Source: Candidatus Riflebacteria bacterium HGW-Riflebacteria-1 (GTDB lineage: Bacteria; Muiribacteriota; Ozemobacteria; Ozemobacterales; Ozemobacteraceae). Taken from it: 64,000 nt of DNA. Position 1 is the stretch's first letter. Every line of letters starts with the position of its first letter. The translations under genes were made by a program, and so were the position numbers. The notes beneath the pieces are model-generated. The model had not been told where the DNA came from. It did not search any database and saw only the letters and a list, made by a program, of their open reading frames with translations. Of the stretch, positions 50,037-58,516 are shown piece after piece. Location: NCBI GenBank assembly GCA_002839445.1, contig PGYB01000016.1, positions 1 through 64,000 on the forward strand, read 5' to 3'.

Positions 50037-51340
50037 CAGTCGTCCTCGTCGTCTTCGTCCCAGCGTTTCTTCTCGAATTTGTACAGAAGTACAAAATAGG
50101 GAGCAGAAACCAGCAGTGTGATAAAAAACCAGGCAAGAGTATGATGCCCAAGGCGAACGCCCCGAAAAATTTCGAGTTTGACAGTGTTTAACATGAAATT
50201 AGCGTCGGGGTAGCTCGTTTCTCCTCGATTACCTTCGCCCTCTACCTCAAATTTGTAGGTTCCTGATTCGGGAACCCTGAAATACGCGGTTTCTTCGTCT
50301 GAGCCTTCTGTCCAGTGCTCTCCGCCTTCGTAGCCCTCATAATAAGAGATGTCGAACGGTATATTGCAGAATTCTTCGGTTTCTTGTGGATTCACTATTC
50401 TGACGTCAAGAGCAACCCAGGCATTTTTGAGTTGTGGAACTGATACTGTCAGACCGTAGAGTTTGCTGGGATCGTCGATGGTAAACTCGCTAGTAACACC
50501 GCCATCACTGAACACTTCTCTGCCCAGGACCTGACTGGTAATATAAACCCCGTTTGATGAAACAATAAAATATAACAGCAGGGTAAGCACAGAGGCTGCT
50601 AGAGAGCCTTTTGCCAGCGCCGCGATTGTCGGCGGGCAGCCAAAAGGCTGACAGGCAAAGACGGTAGATGGCTTGATCATTTCAAAATTAAAGGCTTCGC
50701 TGACCTCTTTTGCGCTCAGATACTCGCCCCAGAAATACTCAATTTCGTTTGCGCGCTTTTCGATCGAATACATGTACGGCGGGCATATTGCATCGAGATA
50801 GCTGATTGCTTCGTTCTGCCTGGCCTGCCAGGTAAGCTCGCCTTCTACATAGGTCAGCTTGGCTGTCGCACATTCAAAAACCTTGAAAGTTTTGTCGCGC
50901 ACTACTATTTTGGTTTTGGGCGGTGTGAAAATCTCGACGTCGTTTTCGGGCAGGTCTTTGACTTCGTGCATCATTACCCAGTGCCCGTCTTCATAACAGA
51001 GGTAGACATACCCGTGCGTGTATGAAAAAAGCAGATATTCAAGCCAGCGGTAGACTTCGCCGTCTTCGCGCTGTTCGTATTGCAGGACGCCAATGACGGT
51101 AAAATTTACACCCTTCAGTTTGCCCTTCGCGCCAATCGTGAGAGGCATGAACGGTCGTTTCTGGTTTAAAAAACTGTGTAATACGGCAAATTCTTTTTTG
51201 CTGTCAAGGCAGGCACCGCAATATCTGCAGACAATTGTTCTGACATTATGCCCGCCGCGCAGCTCTATCGGCCCGCTGCATTGCGTACAGCTCAGCTTTT
51301 TAAGTTTTGGTGAAGCTTTCTGGCTTTGCATCTGGTTCAT
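50036..51340 (-). CDS. DUF4178 membrane protein with N-terminal zinc ribbon
   Basis: 434 residues. Zinc ribbon at about 18-45 (CTQC...CRYCGACLD), then a DUF4178 region (about 60-200: LKGVNFTVIGVLQYEQREDG, YRWLEYLLFSYTHGYVYLC), a membrane helix near 258-280, a jelly-roll-like exported region (about 290-395, GTYKFEVEGEGNRG), and a last helix near 400-422, ending in an acidic DEDDEDD. Overlaps its neighbours on both sides (4 bases upstream). No enzymatic motif; a scaffold or binding role within the polyamine operon is inferred. Confidence 0.85.
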   Translation of the reverse strand: MNQMQSQKASPKLKKLSCTQCSGPIELRGGHNVRTIVCRYCGACLDSKKEFAVLHSFLNQKRPFMPLTIGAKGKLKGVNFTVIGVLQYEQREDGEVYRWLEYLLFSYTHGYVYLCYEDGHWVMMHEVKDLPENDVEIFTPPKTKIVVRDKTFKVFECATAKLTYVEGELTWQARQNEAISYLDAICPPYMYSIEKRANEIEYFWGEYLSAKEVSEAFNFEMIKPSTVFACQPFGCPPTIAALAKGSLAASVLTLLLYFIVSSNGVYITSQVLGREVFSDGGVTSEFTIDDPSKLYGLTVSVPQLKNAWVALDVRIVNPQETEEFCNIPFDISYYEGYEGGEHWTEGSDEETAYFRVPESGTYKFEVEGEGNRGETSYPDANFMLNTVKLEIFRGVRLGHHTLAWFFITLLVSAPYFVLLYKFEKKRWDEDDEDD

Positions 51341-51945
51341 GCCTCGGTAATCTCGAAGGGGTCGATCCAGACACCTTTGTAACAGTCAACTCTGTCGCCC
51401 TGATACTCGATGGTGAACGACACGCGCTTTGGCCCAAGCAGGTCGATGTAATTGTAGGTATCATTGGGAACAATCTTGAACGGCAGTTCACCCTGCGCAC
51501 CGATCATCGTGCAGCTGTTCTTTTCGATGACAGTCATTTTGACGCGGTTGATCATCAGTGTCCCGCCGACGTGAATCTCGTTGAACTGCGGCACCTTGAT
51601 GTTATTGTGGGCGAGTGCCTCAATGGCAATATCGCCTTCATCGACTGAAATCCAGTTTTCTTTGCCGCCGTCGCTTCTTACATACCATTCATCCCAGAAA
51701 CCATCGCCGTAATCGTAGCGCACCCGACCGACCGGCGTGAATTTCCAGTCTTTGTGGCGATAAGTCTTATAAATCTCAAAAATGCTAGGATACTCGGTTA
51801 GAATGGCTGACTCGCCGATTTCTTCGAGGCGGCCGCTGACAAGCAGATTCGTCGAATTGCACGCTGAGCAGACGACTATCTGCGGAGAACGCGTTACCTG
51901 TTTGATAATGTGGCCGCATGAAGGGCAGGTCAGGCTGACAGGCAT
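51337..51945 (-). CDS. DUF4178 protein with N-terminal zinc ribbon, soluble
   Basis: About 202 residues. Zinc ribbon (CPSCGH...CSACNSTN) followed by one DUF4178 domain: KFTPVGRVRYDYGDGFWDEW near residue 70, ISVDEGD, and a second unit with IHVGGTLMINRVKMTVIEKN. No membrane segment. The start at 51945 is preferred, as GGGAG is 8 bases upstream; the ATG at 51951 is 2 bases from it. Shares the zinc ribbon and DUF4178 plan with the next gene, so one may have arisen from the other. Function unknown. Confidence 0.85.
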   Translation of the reverse strand: MPVSLTCPSCGHIIKQVTRSPQIVVCSACNSTNLLVSGRLEEIGESAILTEYPSIFEIYKTYRHKDWKFTPVGRVRYDYGDGFWDEWYVRSDGGKENWISVDEGDIAIEALAHNNIKVPQFNEIHVGGTLMINRVKMTVIEKNSCTMIGAQGELPFKIVPNDTYNYIDLLGPKRVSFTIEYQGDRVDCYKGVWIDPFEITEA

Positions 51946-51999
51946 TATCATCTCTCCCGGATTTTATCTCATTTTATAACTTGACGCCGGCTGGTGTTG

Positions 52000-52803
52000 T
52001 CAGATCGCATGAAAGTTGCGCAGAAAATCTTTGCTCTGAATAGCGTTCATGCGGTGGTTGCTCTTAAGAAAGCCCGCTCTGTCGAACTTTCCAAGAAAAT
52101 ACACGATCATTTTTTTCCACCAGGGCCAGTCATGGTTGACATCATAGCCCCAGAGATCGAGCAGAACAGGTATGCCGGCTTTGTCGAGGTTGTTGCACAT
52201 GGTAGTCGCTTCGCCGTTCCACTCTTCCCAGGCTCCCTGGCCGCTGCACACAACCAGCAGGTTCTGCAGCAGCAGTTTTTTCGTCTGCTCATTGATTGAT
52301 GCACTGTAATACATTGGGTTATGGGCAAATACGTCCTGATTGCTGAAACCGCCGATAGCGAAATCGATGTTGTAGCAGCCGCTCAAAGCAAGGCCCGAAT
52401 CGAAAGTATCGGGGTGGCGCAAGGCGAAATTAGCGGCGTGATAGGCGCCAAAACTGCAGCCGTGCGTCAAGATGCCGGCTCCTGCATGGCCGTCATCAAG
52501 GATATGCGGGACAATTTCGTTTTTTATCGACCAGTCATAGTCGTTGGCACGCTTGCCGCGTTCGGCCGGCGGCAGGCTTGAGAACCAGCTCTGGTGGTCG
52601 ATGCTGTCAACGCAGTAGACCTGAATCTTGCCGTCAAGAATGAATGGCGCGATGGTGTCGATCATGCCAAAATTTTCGTAGTCAAAAAAACGGCCTTCCT
52701 GTGAGGGAAAAACCATTACCGGCTTGCCGCTCTTGCCATACACCAGCATTTCCATGGGTTGCCCGAGCGTCTTGCTCGGAATCTGTCGATATTCGCGATT
52801 CAT
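52000..52803 (-). CDS. alpha/beta hydrolase, esterase D-like family
   Basis: 267 residues. Nucleophile Ser117 in THGCSFGAYHA, the GxSxG elbow of the esterase D/PF00756 family; the N-terminal part has VMVFPSQEGRFFDYENFGM and the end has the His in GYDVNHDWPWWK. No signal peptide. The gene starts directly at the ATP-grasp stop (TGA|ATG), so the two are coupled. Could act as a hydrolase on an ester or amide made by the ligase, or as a thioesterase-like partner; the substrate is not known. Confidence 0.85.
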   Translation of the reverse strand: MNREYRQIPSKTLGQPMEMLVYGKSGKPVMVFPSQEGRFFDYENFGMIDTIAPFILDGKIQVYCVDSIDHQSWFSSLPPAERGKRANDYDWSIKNEIVPHILDDGHAGAGILTHGCSFGAYHAANFALRHPDTFDSGLALSGCYNIDFAIGGFSNQDVFAHNPMYYSASINEQTKKLLLQNLLVVCSGQGAWEEWNGEATTMCNNLDKAGIPVLLDLWGYDVNHDWPWWKKMIVYFLGKFDRAGFLKSNHRMNAIQSKDFLRNFHAI

Positions 52804-53961
52804 TCAGGCCTCCCAGGTAATGTCTTTGACGATTTCCTTGAGCTCATTAAGGTCGGTTGAACGTGCAAGATAGCCCCAATGACCCATGACCGAATACTCG
52901 ATCGGGTTCATCGGCTGGCTGTGTACGATTTTACCGTTCCACTTAACGTAGAGCTGATCGTGAGAATAGTGATAAGGCCGGTTATGCTTGCGGCCAATGA
53001 ACGCGCAGTGATACTTGCGGGTAAAATTGCGCTGCGAAGCTTTTCCGGCCATGATCGAAGCCCACCAGTCGTAGACATCGATATCGCTCGAAAAATTGAA
53101 CATGTGGGTGGTCAGGCCTCCCGGTGGTCGCATGTTGATCTCGAGAGCAAGCAGCGACTGGTCTGCCTTTCTGAAAAATTCGATGTGAAAGAACTTTTCT
53201 TTGACGCCGGCGGTCTTGACGATCTGGCGGCCGTATTTTTCGAGTTCGGGCGGAATGTCTTTAACGTTGTAATACGAGACGTTCTCATCTTTTACGACGA
53301 CCTTGTGAATGTCGTTGCTGAATATGTGAGAAGTGTAGAAGACTATGTTGCCATTCTGGTCAGTAAGACCGTCGAAAGATACCAGGCCGCCATCGACAAA
53401 GTCTTCCATAAAGTAGTCATAGCTCTGTTTGCCATTGAAAAAATTGCGCAGGTCGTCTTCTGTTCTGATTGTATAGGTGTCGGCAGCTCCGACGCCAATG
53501 TCGGGCTTGATGAAAACCGGGTAGTTGCCGGCGATGAACTTTTTGCATTGCTCAAAATTGCTGACGAGTTCGCCTCTGGCGGCTGGCACCTGCGCGCGTT
53601 TGAAGAGATCTTTCATTTTCGATTTGCGCTTGATGAACTGCAGCTCGGCCGGTTTGGGTCCGGTGATATCATAGGCCTCGCGCAGTACGGCTTCGAGTTC
53701 GATCCAGGGTTCAAGATGCGATTCGACGCGGTCTATTTTGCCGATATGATCGTTAAAAAAGCCGCAGCCCTGTAAGACCTGATCAACATCCTCAAGTCTT
53801 TCAACTTTGTAATGGCCACTCATAGCGTTGCGCAGGCGTGGATCGAGCGCCTCGTCGGGCAGATCTGATATGCCGAATACTTTGACGCCATATTTGGCGA
53901 GGCATTCGACAAACTGTGAATAATGTGCAGGATAGTGAGGTGACAGATATACCAGATTCAT
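52804..53961 (-). CDS. ATP-grasp carboxylate-amine ligase family protein
   Basis: 385 residues. ATP-grasp fold: central KRKSKMKDLFKRAQVPAARGE near 128, YPVFIKPDIGVGAADTYTI near 165 with the ATP-binding Lys, FMEDFVDGGLVSFDGL near 205, and the metal-site ALEINMRPPGG near residue 284. These proteins join a carboxylate to an amine or thiol through an acyl phosphate. First gene of the eight-gene unit. Its substrates are unknown; the context of speD and speE makes a polyamine amine acceptor attractive. Confidence 0.9.
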   Translation of the reverse strand: MNLVYLSPHYPAHYSQFVECLAKYGVKVFGISDLPDEALDPRLRNAMSGHYKVERLEDVDQVLQGCGFFNDHIGKIDRVESHLEPWIELEAVLREAYDITGPKPAELQFIKRKSKMKDLFKRAQVPAARGELVSNFEQCKKFIAGNYPVFIKPDIGVGAADTYTIRTEDDLRNFFNGKQSYDYFMEDFVDGGLVSFDGLTDQNGNIVFYTSHIFSNDIHKVVVKDENVSYYNVKDIPPELEKYGRQIVKTAGVKEKFFHIEFFRKADQSLLALEINMRPPGGLTTHMFNFSSDIDVYDWWASIMAGKASQRNFTRKYHCAFIGRKHNRPYHYSHDQLYVKWNGKIVHSQPMNPIEYSVMGHWGYLARSTDLNELKEIVKDITWEA

Positions 53962-54111
53962 CTAATGTTCTCCGACTTGAAGTTAATTCTATACTTATAC
54001 ACGATTTTGCCGGCAACATGGAAGAATTTAACAGATTTTCAGCGCAACTTTTGCTCTCAACTGTTCCAGTCTGTGAATCAGTAATGTTCCATTTGATAGC
54101 TGATGACGTTT

Positions 54112-54320
54112 GTTAGAGGTGTTTCGTTTTACTTTCCCATACATTTTTCCACAGATTGCGCAGATTGTTTTGGGATAACTGCAAAGAACATACAAAAAAC
54201 TTCTGAATAATCGGTGGAAATCCTTTAATCTGTGGATAACTCTTCAAAAAGCCTGTCTGAAAAAAGAGTCCAAACCAGATATTCCGTAAGTCCTCACAAT
54301 AGGCAGTTGGACTGTTGATG
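54112..54320 (+). repeat. palindromic intergenic repeat, copy B
   Basis: Second copy, with the same order of words as copy A: GTTAGAGGTGTTTCGTTTT, CATTTTTCCACAGATTG, GGGATAACTGCAAAG, CTTCTGAATAATC, ATCCTTTAATCTGTGGATAA, GAGTCCAAACCAGATATTC, ATAGGCAGTTGGACTG. The CACAGATT/AATCTGTG pairing is kept where bases differ from copy A. Ends about 130 bases before the clostripain-like gene. Confidence 0.8.
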
Positions 54321-54374
54321 CCTGTGAATTCGAGAGATTGTCATGGCTCAGTGTTTTTTTTTGCAATTGCGGGG

Positions 54375-54404
54375 GTTACATCAGAGAATCGAATAGGTTA
54401 TAAT
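54375..54404 (+). promoter_or_regulatory. possible sigma-70 promoter of the clostripain-like gene
   Basis: GTTACA at 54375-54380 and TATAAT at 54399-54404 with an 18-base spacer, 48 bases ahead of the ATG. The -10 is consensus, the -35 partial. Confidence 0.45.
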
Positions 54405-54452
54405 CTTATAGTTATGTACGCCTTGTCAGCACTTATGTAAGGAGAATCGAAT

Positions 54453-57449
54453 ATGAGAAAGCGCTTACTGGCTTTATTGATGGCATTGTTCCTTCTGGCA
54501 GCGGTTAACCCGCTCTGGATCGAAGCAGCCACCGCCACACCACAGAAAAAGAAACCGGTAGCCACGGCTCCCAAACCGGCAGTCAAACCAGTTACCACAG
54601 CCCAAAAGCCAGCCACGGCCAAGAAGCCAGTCAAGAAGCCGGCAACTAAGACAACAACAAAGAGTGCGCCAACCAAATCATCGGTTGATGCTGCCAGTCA
54701 GAAGGCTCTTATTGGTGAAGTCGCCATGCTTCGCGAAGTCTGGCGGCGCAAGATCACCCTCGAATATCTTGGTGACAAGCGTTCTGAAAAATTTCTTGCC
54801 AGCCTGATCGCAGATTTCCCCAAAAAGCTGCAGAGAAATTTCATTGAGAATATAACTGGCGACTATAAAGCCGAATTCATGGCAAACTATGCCGCCAAGG
54901 CCGATGAAGTAACCGACCGGGCATTCGCGGTAATGAGTGATAAGCCCGCTCTTGACGGTCTGCTGGGTAAGGTTATCAAAGAGTCTGGCTTTCCGCTCGA
55001 CCTCGCCTACAATGACCTGGTAAAGAAGCTGCTTGAACGCCGCAAATTTCAGGCTAACAACAAAGAAGCCGGCGCTGACAAGCTCAGTGAATACTGGCAG
55101 ACTGTTTATACAACCATGAAGGCGAACGCGAAGAAATCGCGTTATGAAGCCGTCGCCGCTATCTACAAAGATGTAGCGCTTAATGATTTCCCGATTTCAT
55201 GGTATGACGATGCCCAGCACAACGTGGCGTTTGAAACCGAAGGCGCGCAGCCTGCGCCCGTCGGCCCACAGGGGCGCAAACCCTGGACTGTGCTCGCGTA
55301 TATCTGTGCTGATAACGACCTTGAGCGCTTTGGCCTGCAGGATATCAATGAAATGGAACGGGTTGGCAGCAGCGACAAAGTTAATCTCGTCGCTCAGATT
55401 GACCGCATGCGCGAAGGCCATGAAGGCGCAACTATCGCAGACGGCAACTGGACTGGCACCCGCCGTTATTATGTCACCAAAGACGCTGATATGAACAAGA
55501 TTGGCAGTCAGATGGTCGGCAATCTTGGCGAACAGGATATGGGCGACAAGAAAACTCTCGCCGAATTCCTCAAATGGGGCGTTAAGACTTATCCGGCCGA
55601 TAACGTGCTGGTAGTTATCTGGAACCACGGCGCCGGCTGGCTTGGCGTTGCCCATGATCAGGACAGCGACAACATGCTGAGTATGACTGACGTTTCCTGG
55701 GCGCTGCGCGAAGGTCAGAAGGAATTGTCGAAGGTTAACGGCAAGGCTTCAAAATTTGCCATAGTCGACTTTGACGCTTGTCTGATGGGCACCATCGAAG
55801 TTGCCTATGAATTGTCTGATGTCGCTCAGTTTCTTGTAGCGTCTGAAGAAAATGAGCCGGGTCAGGGCATGCCCTATACTGATTATCTTGAACCGCTGGT
55901 AAGAAATCCTGCTTTGTCGGCTCGCGAAGTGACGAAGCGCATGGTCGGCACCTACGTGTATTCTTACGCCAAGGGCGGGTCGGCTACCAATCCTTTCATC
56001 ATGGGTTCGCCAGTCACCAAGTCTGCTACAGACCTTAGCAAGGTGCCTGCTCTCGTGAAAAAGTTTGACGCGCTGGGCAAGGCATTGCTCGACAATCACC
56101 AGCTCTACGCCGACCTTCTGGTTGCAGAGGGTGGTCGGTTCGCCTCGATCAAGCGCTATTCAGACGATACTCTGGTTGACCTCGTCGATTTTGCCCATAA
56201 ACTCGCGCAGATGCCTGAGATTCCGACAAGCGTCAGAGAGATCTGCATCGACATCATAAAGACAATTGGCTACCCGGTTGAGAACACCAAACTGGCACAG
56301 CCGGTCACTATAACCAGCGATAAGCCGGGCGTGGTGATCTGGGGCTATAACAACTGGCGCACCCCGCCAAAAGAACTTTGGCCGGCAGGTACGCGTATTT
56401 TCAACTCAAGACTGGCAATGACACCGCTGCGTGAACTGCAGGGTGGTGGTTACTATGTTAAGATCGGGCCTTTCAAGCCAGTTAAGGATGAAGCTCTTGA
56501 GAAGATCGTTTTTGTCGATGAAATAAACTACCAGATTGTCCTCAAAGATGGTACAGAACTCGACAAACGCCGAATCAAGCAGGGCAAAGAATACATTATC
56601 GTATCGAAATTTCCTGAAAATTCACCAATGGTTATCGAAGGACACACCCAGGGAATGGGCGACAGCCATGGTCTGAGCCTGTATTTTCCGCAGGCCTATC
56701 GCTTCAAAAATACCTACAAGTCGCTCAAATTTGCCAAAGATACGAGCTGGGATGAATTCCTCGAAAAGATTCCTGAATTCAAGCGCGATGCAGATGTTCT
56801 TCTCTGCGGTCAGATGGTCGAAGACATGATGACCCTGCCGATGATTGCGCAGGCTCTCAAAGCCAACGATGTTAAATTCCAGGTGCTCTGGGATCCATCG
56901 GTATTCGCTTATGAATTCAAGCCGATCCTGAATCAGTTCGCTGAAGATGGCATGGTAATTACCGACAGTGTCAGCGCCAGCAGCATGGGTCAGCTTGCTC
57001 CGAGCTCAGATGACCTCAAGGATTATCTTAACAATGGTGGTCGGCTGATGGTGGCCGCGCAGTCTTTCGGCAAGTCCAACATTCATCGCAGTATACTCAA
57101 GGATTATTTCAAGTTTACCTTTGTTTCAGAAGAAAAAGATTTCGACGAAATGATCTGCAAAGGCAAGAGCGATTTCAAATTCGAGTTGAACGGCAGTGAG
57201 TCGGCAAAAACGGCTTCAGATGTGACTATCATGAAGGTTGCCGGTAATGGCAAGCTGTTCGCCACCATGCCTGACGGCCGTGGCGCTGCTATTTACATCT
57301 CTGACAAATCTCCTTCAGGCAAGCAGTATGTTGGCATCTATCTTGGCTTCAGGTTTGAAGCGGTTGGCGATACAGCTGCCCGCAACAAACTGATGGGCGA
57401 GATTCTTGATCGCACGCTTCCTGGGCGGCACCAGCTCAGTCTTTTCTGA
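54453..57449 (+). CDS. secreted clostripain-like cysteine protease (family C11)
   Basis: 998 residues. Signal peptide (1-25, ending IEAATA), a Lys/Pro/Ala/Thr-rich linker (about 26-72) of KPAVKPV-like repeats, a helical region (80-265), and a C11 domain from KPWTVLAYICADNDLE near residue 278. Catalytic His392 in WNHGAGWLG and Cys443 in DFDACLMG match clostripain, with SEENEPGQGMPY after. The last part (about 770-998) resembles a Rossmann-like or receptor fold without a sorting signal that could be recognised. Probably digests proteins outside the cell to feed amino acid fermentation. GGAG precedes the ATG. Confidence 0.92.
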   Translation: MRKRLLALLMALFLLAAVNPLWIEAATATPQKKKPVATAPKPAVKPVTTAQKPATAKKPVKKPATKTTTKSAPTKSSVDAASQKALIGEVAMLREVWRRKITLEYLGDKRSEKFLASLIADFPKKLQRNFIENITGDYKAEFMANYAAKADEVTDRAFAVMSDKPALDGLLGKVIKESGFPLDLAYNDLVKKLLERRKFQANNKEAGADKLSEYWQTVYTTMKANAKKSRYEAVAAIYKDVALNDFPISWYDDAQHNVAFETEGAQPAPVGPQGRKPWTVLAYICADNDLERFGLQDINEMERVGSSDKVNLVAQIDRMREGHEGATIADGNWTGTRRYYVTKDADMNKIGSQMVGNLGEQDMGDKKTLAEFLKWGVKTYPADNVLVVIWNHGAGWLGVAHDQDSDNMLSMTDVSWALREGQKELSKVNGKASKFAIVDFDACLMGTIEVAYELSDVAQFLVASEENEPGQGMPYTDYLEPLVRNPALSAREVTKRMVGTYVYSYAKGGSATNPFIMGSPVTKSATDLSKVPALVKKFDALGKALLDNHQLYADLLVAEGGRFASIKRYSDDTLVDLVDFAHKLAQMPEIPTSVREICIDIIKTIGYPVENTKLAQPVTITSDKPGVVIWGYNNWRTPPKELWPAGTRIFNSRLAMTPLRELQGGGYYVKIGPFKPVKDEALEKIVFVDEINYQIVLKDGTELDKRRIKQGKEYIIVSKFPENSPMVIEGHTQGMGDSHGLSLYFPQAYRFKNTYKSLKFAKDTSWDEFLEKIPEFKRDADVLLCGQMVEDMMTLPMIAQALKANDVKFQVLWDPSVFAYEFKPILNQFAEDGMVITDSVSASSMGQLAPSSDDLKDYLNNGGRLMVAAQSFGKSNIHRSILKDYFKFTFVSEEKDFDEMICKGKSDFKFELNGSESAKTASDVTIMKVAGNGKLFATMPDGRGAAIYISDKSPSGKQYVGIYLGFRFEAVGDTAARNKLMGEILDRTLPGRHQLSLF

Positions 57450-57473
57450 TAGCTCTTCTCTATCGCTTTCCAG

Positions 57474-57506
57474 AAAACCGGCTCTATAACAGGAGCCGGT
57501 TTTTTT
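57474..57506 (+). terminator. rho-independent terminator
   Basis: Stem AACCGGCTC/GAGCCGGTT with a 7-base loop and seven T. It lies 25 bases after the protease stop codon. Confidence 0.92.
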
Positions 57507-57582
57507 ATGCCCGGTAAATATCTTTGCGGCAAAAGATTGGCTCAGTGGCGTGGTAATAACCAATTTGATTGCTGAAGAGAGT

Positions 57583-58006
57583 TCTAGAGGTATTTCGTTT
57601 TACTCTTCCATACATTTTTCCGCAGATTTTCGCAGTCCCCCACAGGATGTGGGAGGATACTTGGTCGCCGCAGGATTAGGCTGCTCTTGTAGGTGGCTCT
57701 TATGGCCTTTGGCCATTAGAGCCACGTATCCCGCAGTCCTTAACCGGGAGTGGCTAGCCGTTAGAGCAGCCTATCCCGCAGGGCTACCCGGGGCGAGGCG
57801 ACCGGGTGATTGGCGCAGATGGTTTTAGGATAAGTGCAAAGAGCATATAAAAACTTCTGAATAATCTGCGATAATCCTTTAATCTGCGGATAACTCTTCA
57901 AAAGAGCCTGTATGGTTTATCATGATTAGTTTGCCCGAGAAATGGTCCAAACGAAATATCTCGTAAAGCCCTTATGAATAGGCAAATGGATTATTACTGT
58001 CAGTAG
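57583..58006 (+). repeat. palindromic intergenic repeat, copy C, interrupted
   Basis: Third copy, with the same words as A and B: TAGAGGTATTTCGTTTTACT, CATTTTTCCGCAGAT, GGATAAGTGCAAAGAGCATA, CTTCTGAATAATCTGCGATA, ATCCTTTAATCTGCGGATAA, GTCCAAACGAAATATCTCG, ATAGGCAAATGGATTATTAC. After removing about 173 bases (57636-57808) it collapses to the length of the others, and the flanks rejoin as GCAG-ATTGGCGCAG. It ends 66 bases before the STAS gene. Confidence 0.8.
57636..57808. repeat. structured insertion inside repeat copy C
   Basis: GC-rich segment that is absent from the other two copies. It contains nested inverted repeats: GGTCGCC/GGCGACC near the ends, AGGCTGCTCT/AGAGCAGCCT inside these, and GTGGCTCT/AGAGCCAC at the centre, so it can fold as one long hairpin. 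No open frame, so it is not an autonomous element. It looks like a small non-autonomous palindromic insertion or REP-like unit. Confidence 0.65.
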
Positions 58007-58072
58007 CATGTTACACTGGCATTTTGGTCTCTGTCTGTGGTATTAATTAGTTACAGACACAGGAGGGAAGCG

Positions 58073-58435
58073 TTGGAAGAAAACACACAGCTAAAGATAA
58101 GTAACCAGAACGGAATTCCGTTGTTCAGCTTTGTTGGCAACTGCAAGGCCGAAGGGCTCGCCTGTCTGCCAGATAAGCTGCGAGAAATGGCGGAAGCTGG
58201 CCAGAAAAAGTATATTTTTGATTTTTCGGCGTGCAAGCTGATCAACAGCCCGGCCATGGGCGAACTTCTCGACGCGATTCTTCTTGTTGACCGCGACTTT
58301 GAGGGACACGTTGTCGTCTGCGGCCTTGATTCCCTTAAAGAGACACTCTTTACTATTTCCGGAATAATACCGATCGCGCAGGAAGCTCCAGAAGCCAGTT
58401 CGGCCGCGCAGATACTGCAGAATCTCGAAGACTGA
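58073..58435 (+). CDS. STAS-domain protein (anti-sigma factor antagonist-like)
   Basis: 120 residues, one STAS fold. KKYIFDFSACKLINSPAMGELLDAILL matches the family, with the Ser of SPAMGE in the usual position for phosphorylation (D-F-S.....S-P). The start is a TTG at 58073, chosen for AGGAGGG 7 bases upstream; the open frame continues to 58037 without a site. Likely part of a partner-switch system; the SpoIIE-type phosphatase at the right end of the window could act on it, though they are 5 kb apart. Confidence 0.82.
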   Translation: MEENTQLKISNQNGIPLFSFVGNCKAEGLACLPDKLREMAEAGQKKYIFDFSACKLINSPAMGELLDAILLVDRDFEGHVVVCGLDSLKETLFTISGIIPIAQEAPEASSAAQILQNLED

Positions 58436-58516
58436 AAAATATTTGTTATTTTTTTTTATGGCCATGCGTATTACTGGTTGAAAGCAAAAATTTAGTAATT
58501 ATTTGAGGAGGAAGTT

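Noticed and set aside
52879..53775. 298-residue frame on the plus strand
   Set aside because: Antisense to the ATP-grasp gene, which has clear family motifs.
57636..57808. insertion sequence
   Set aside because: No transposase frame and length below 200 bases; treated as a palindromic element.
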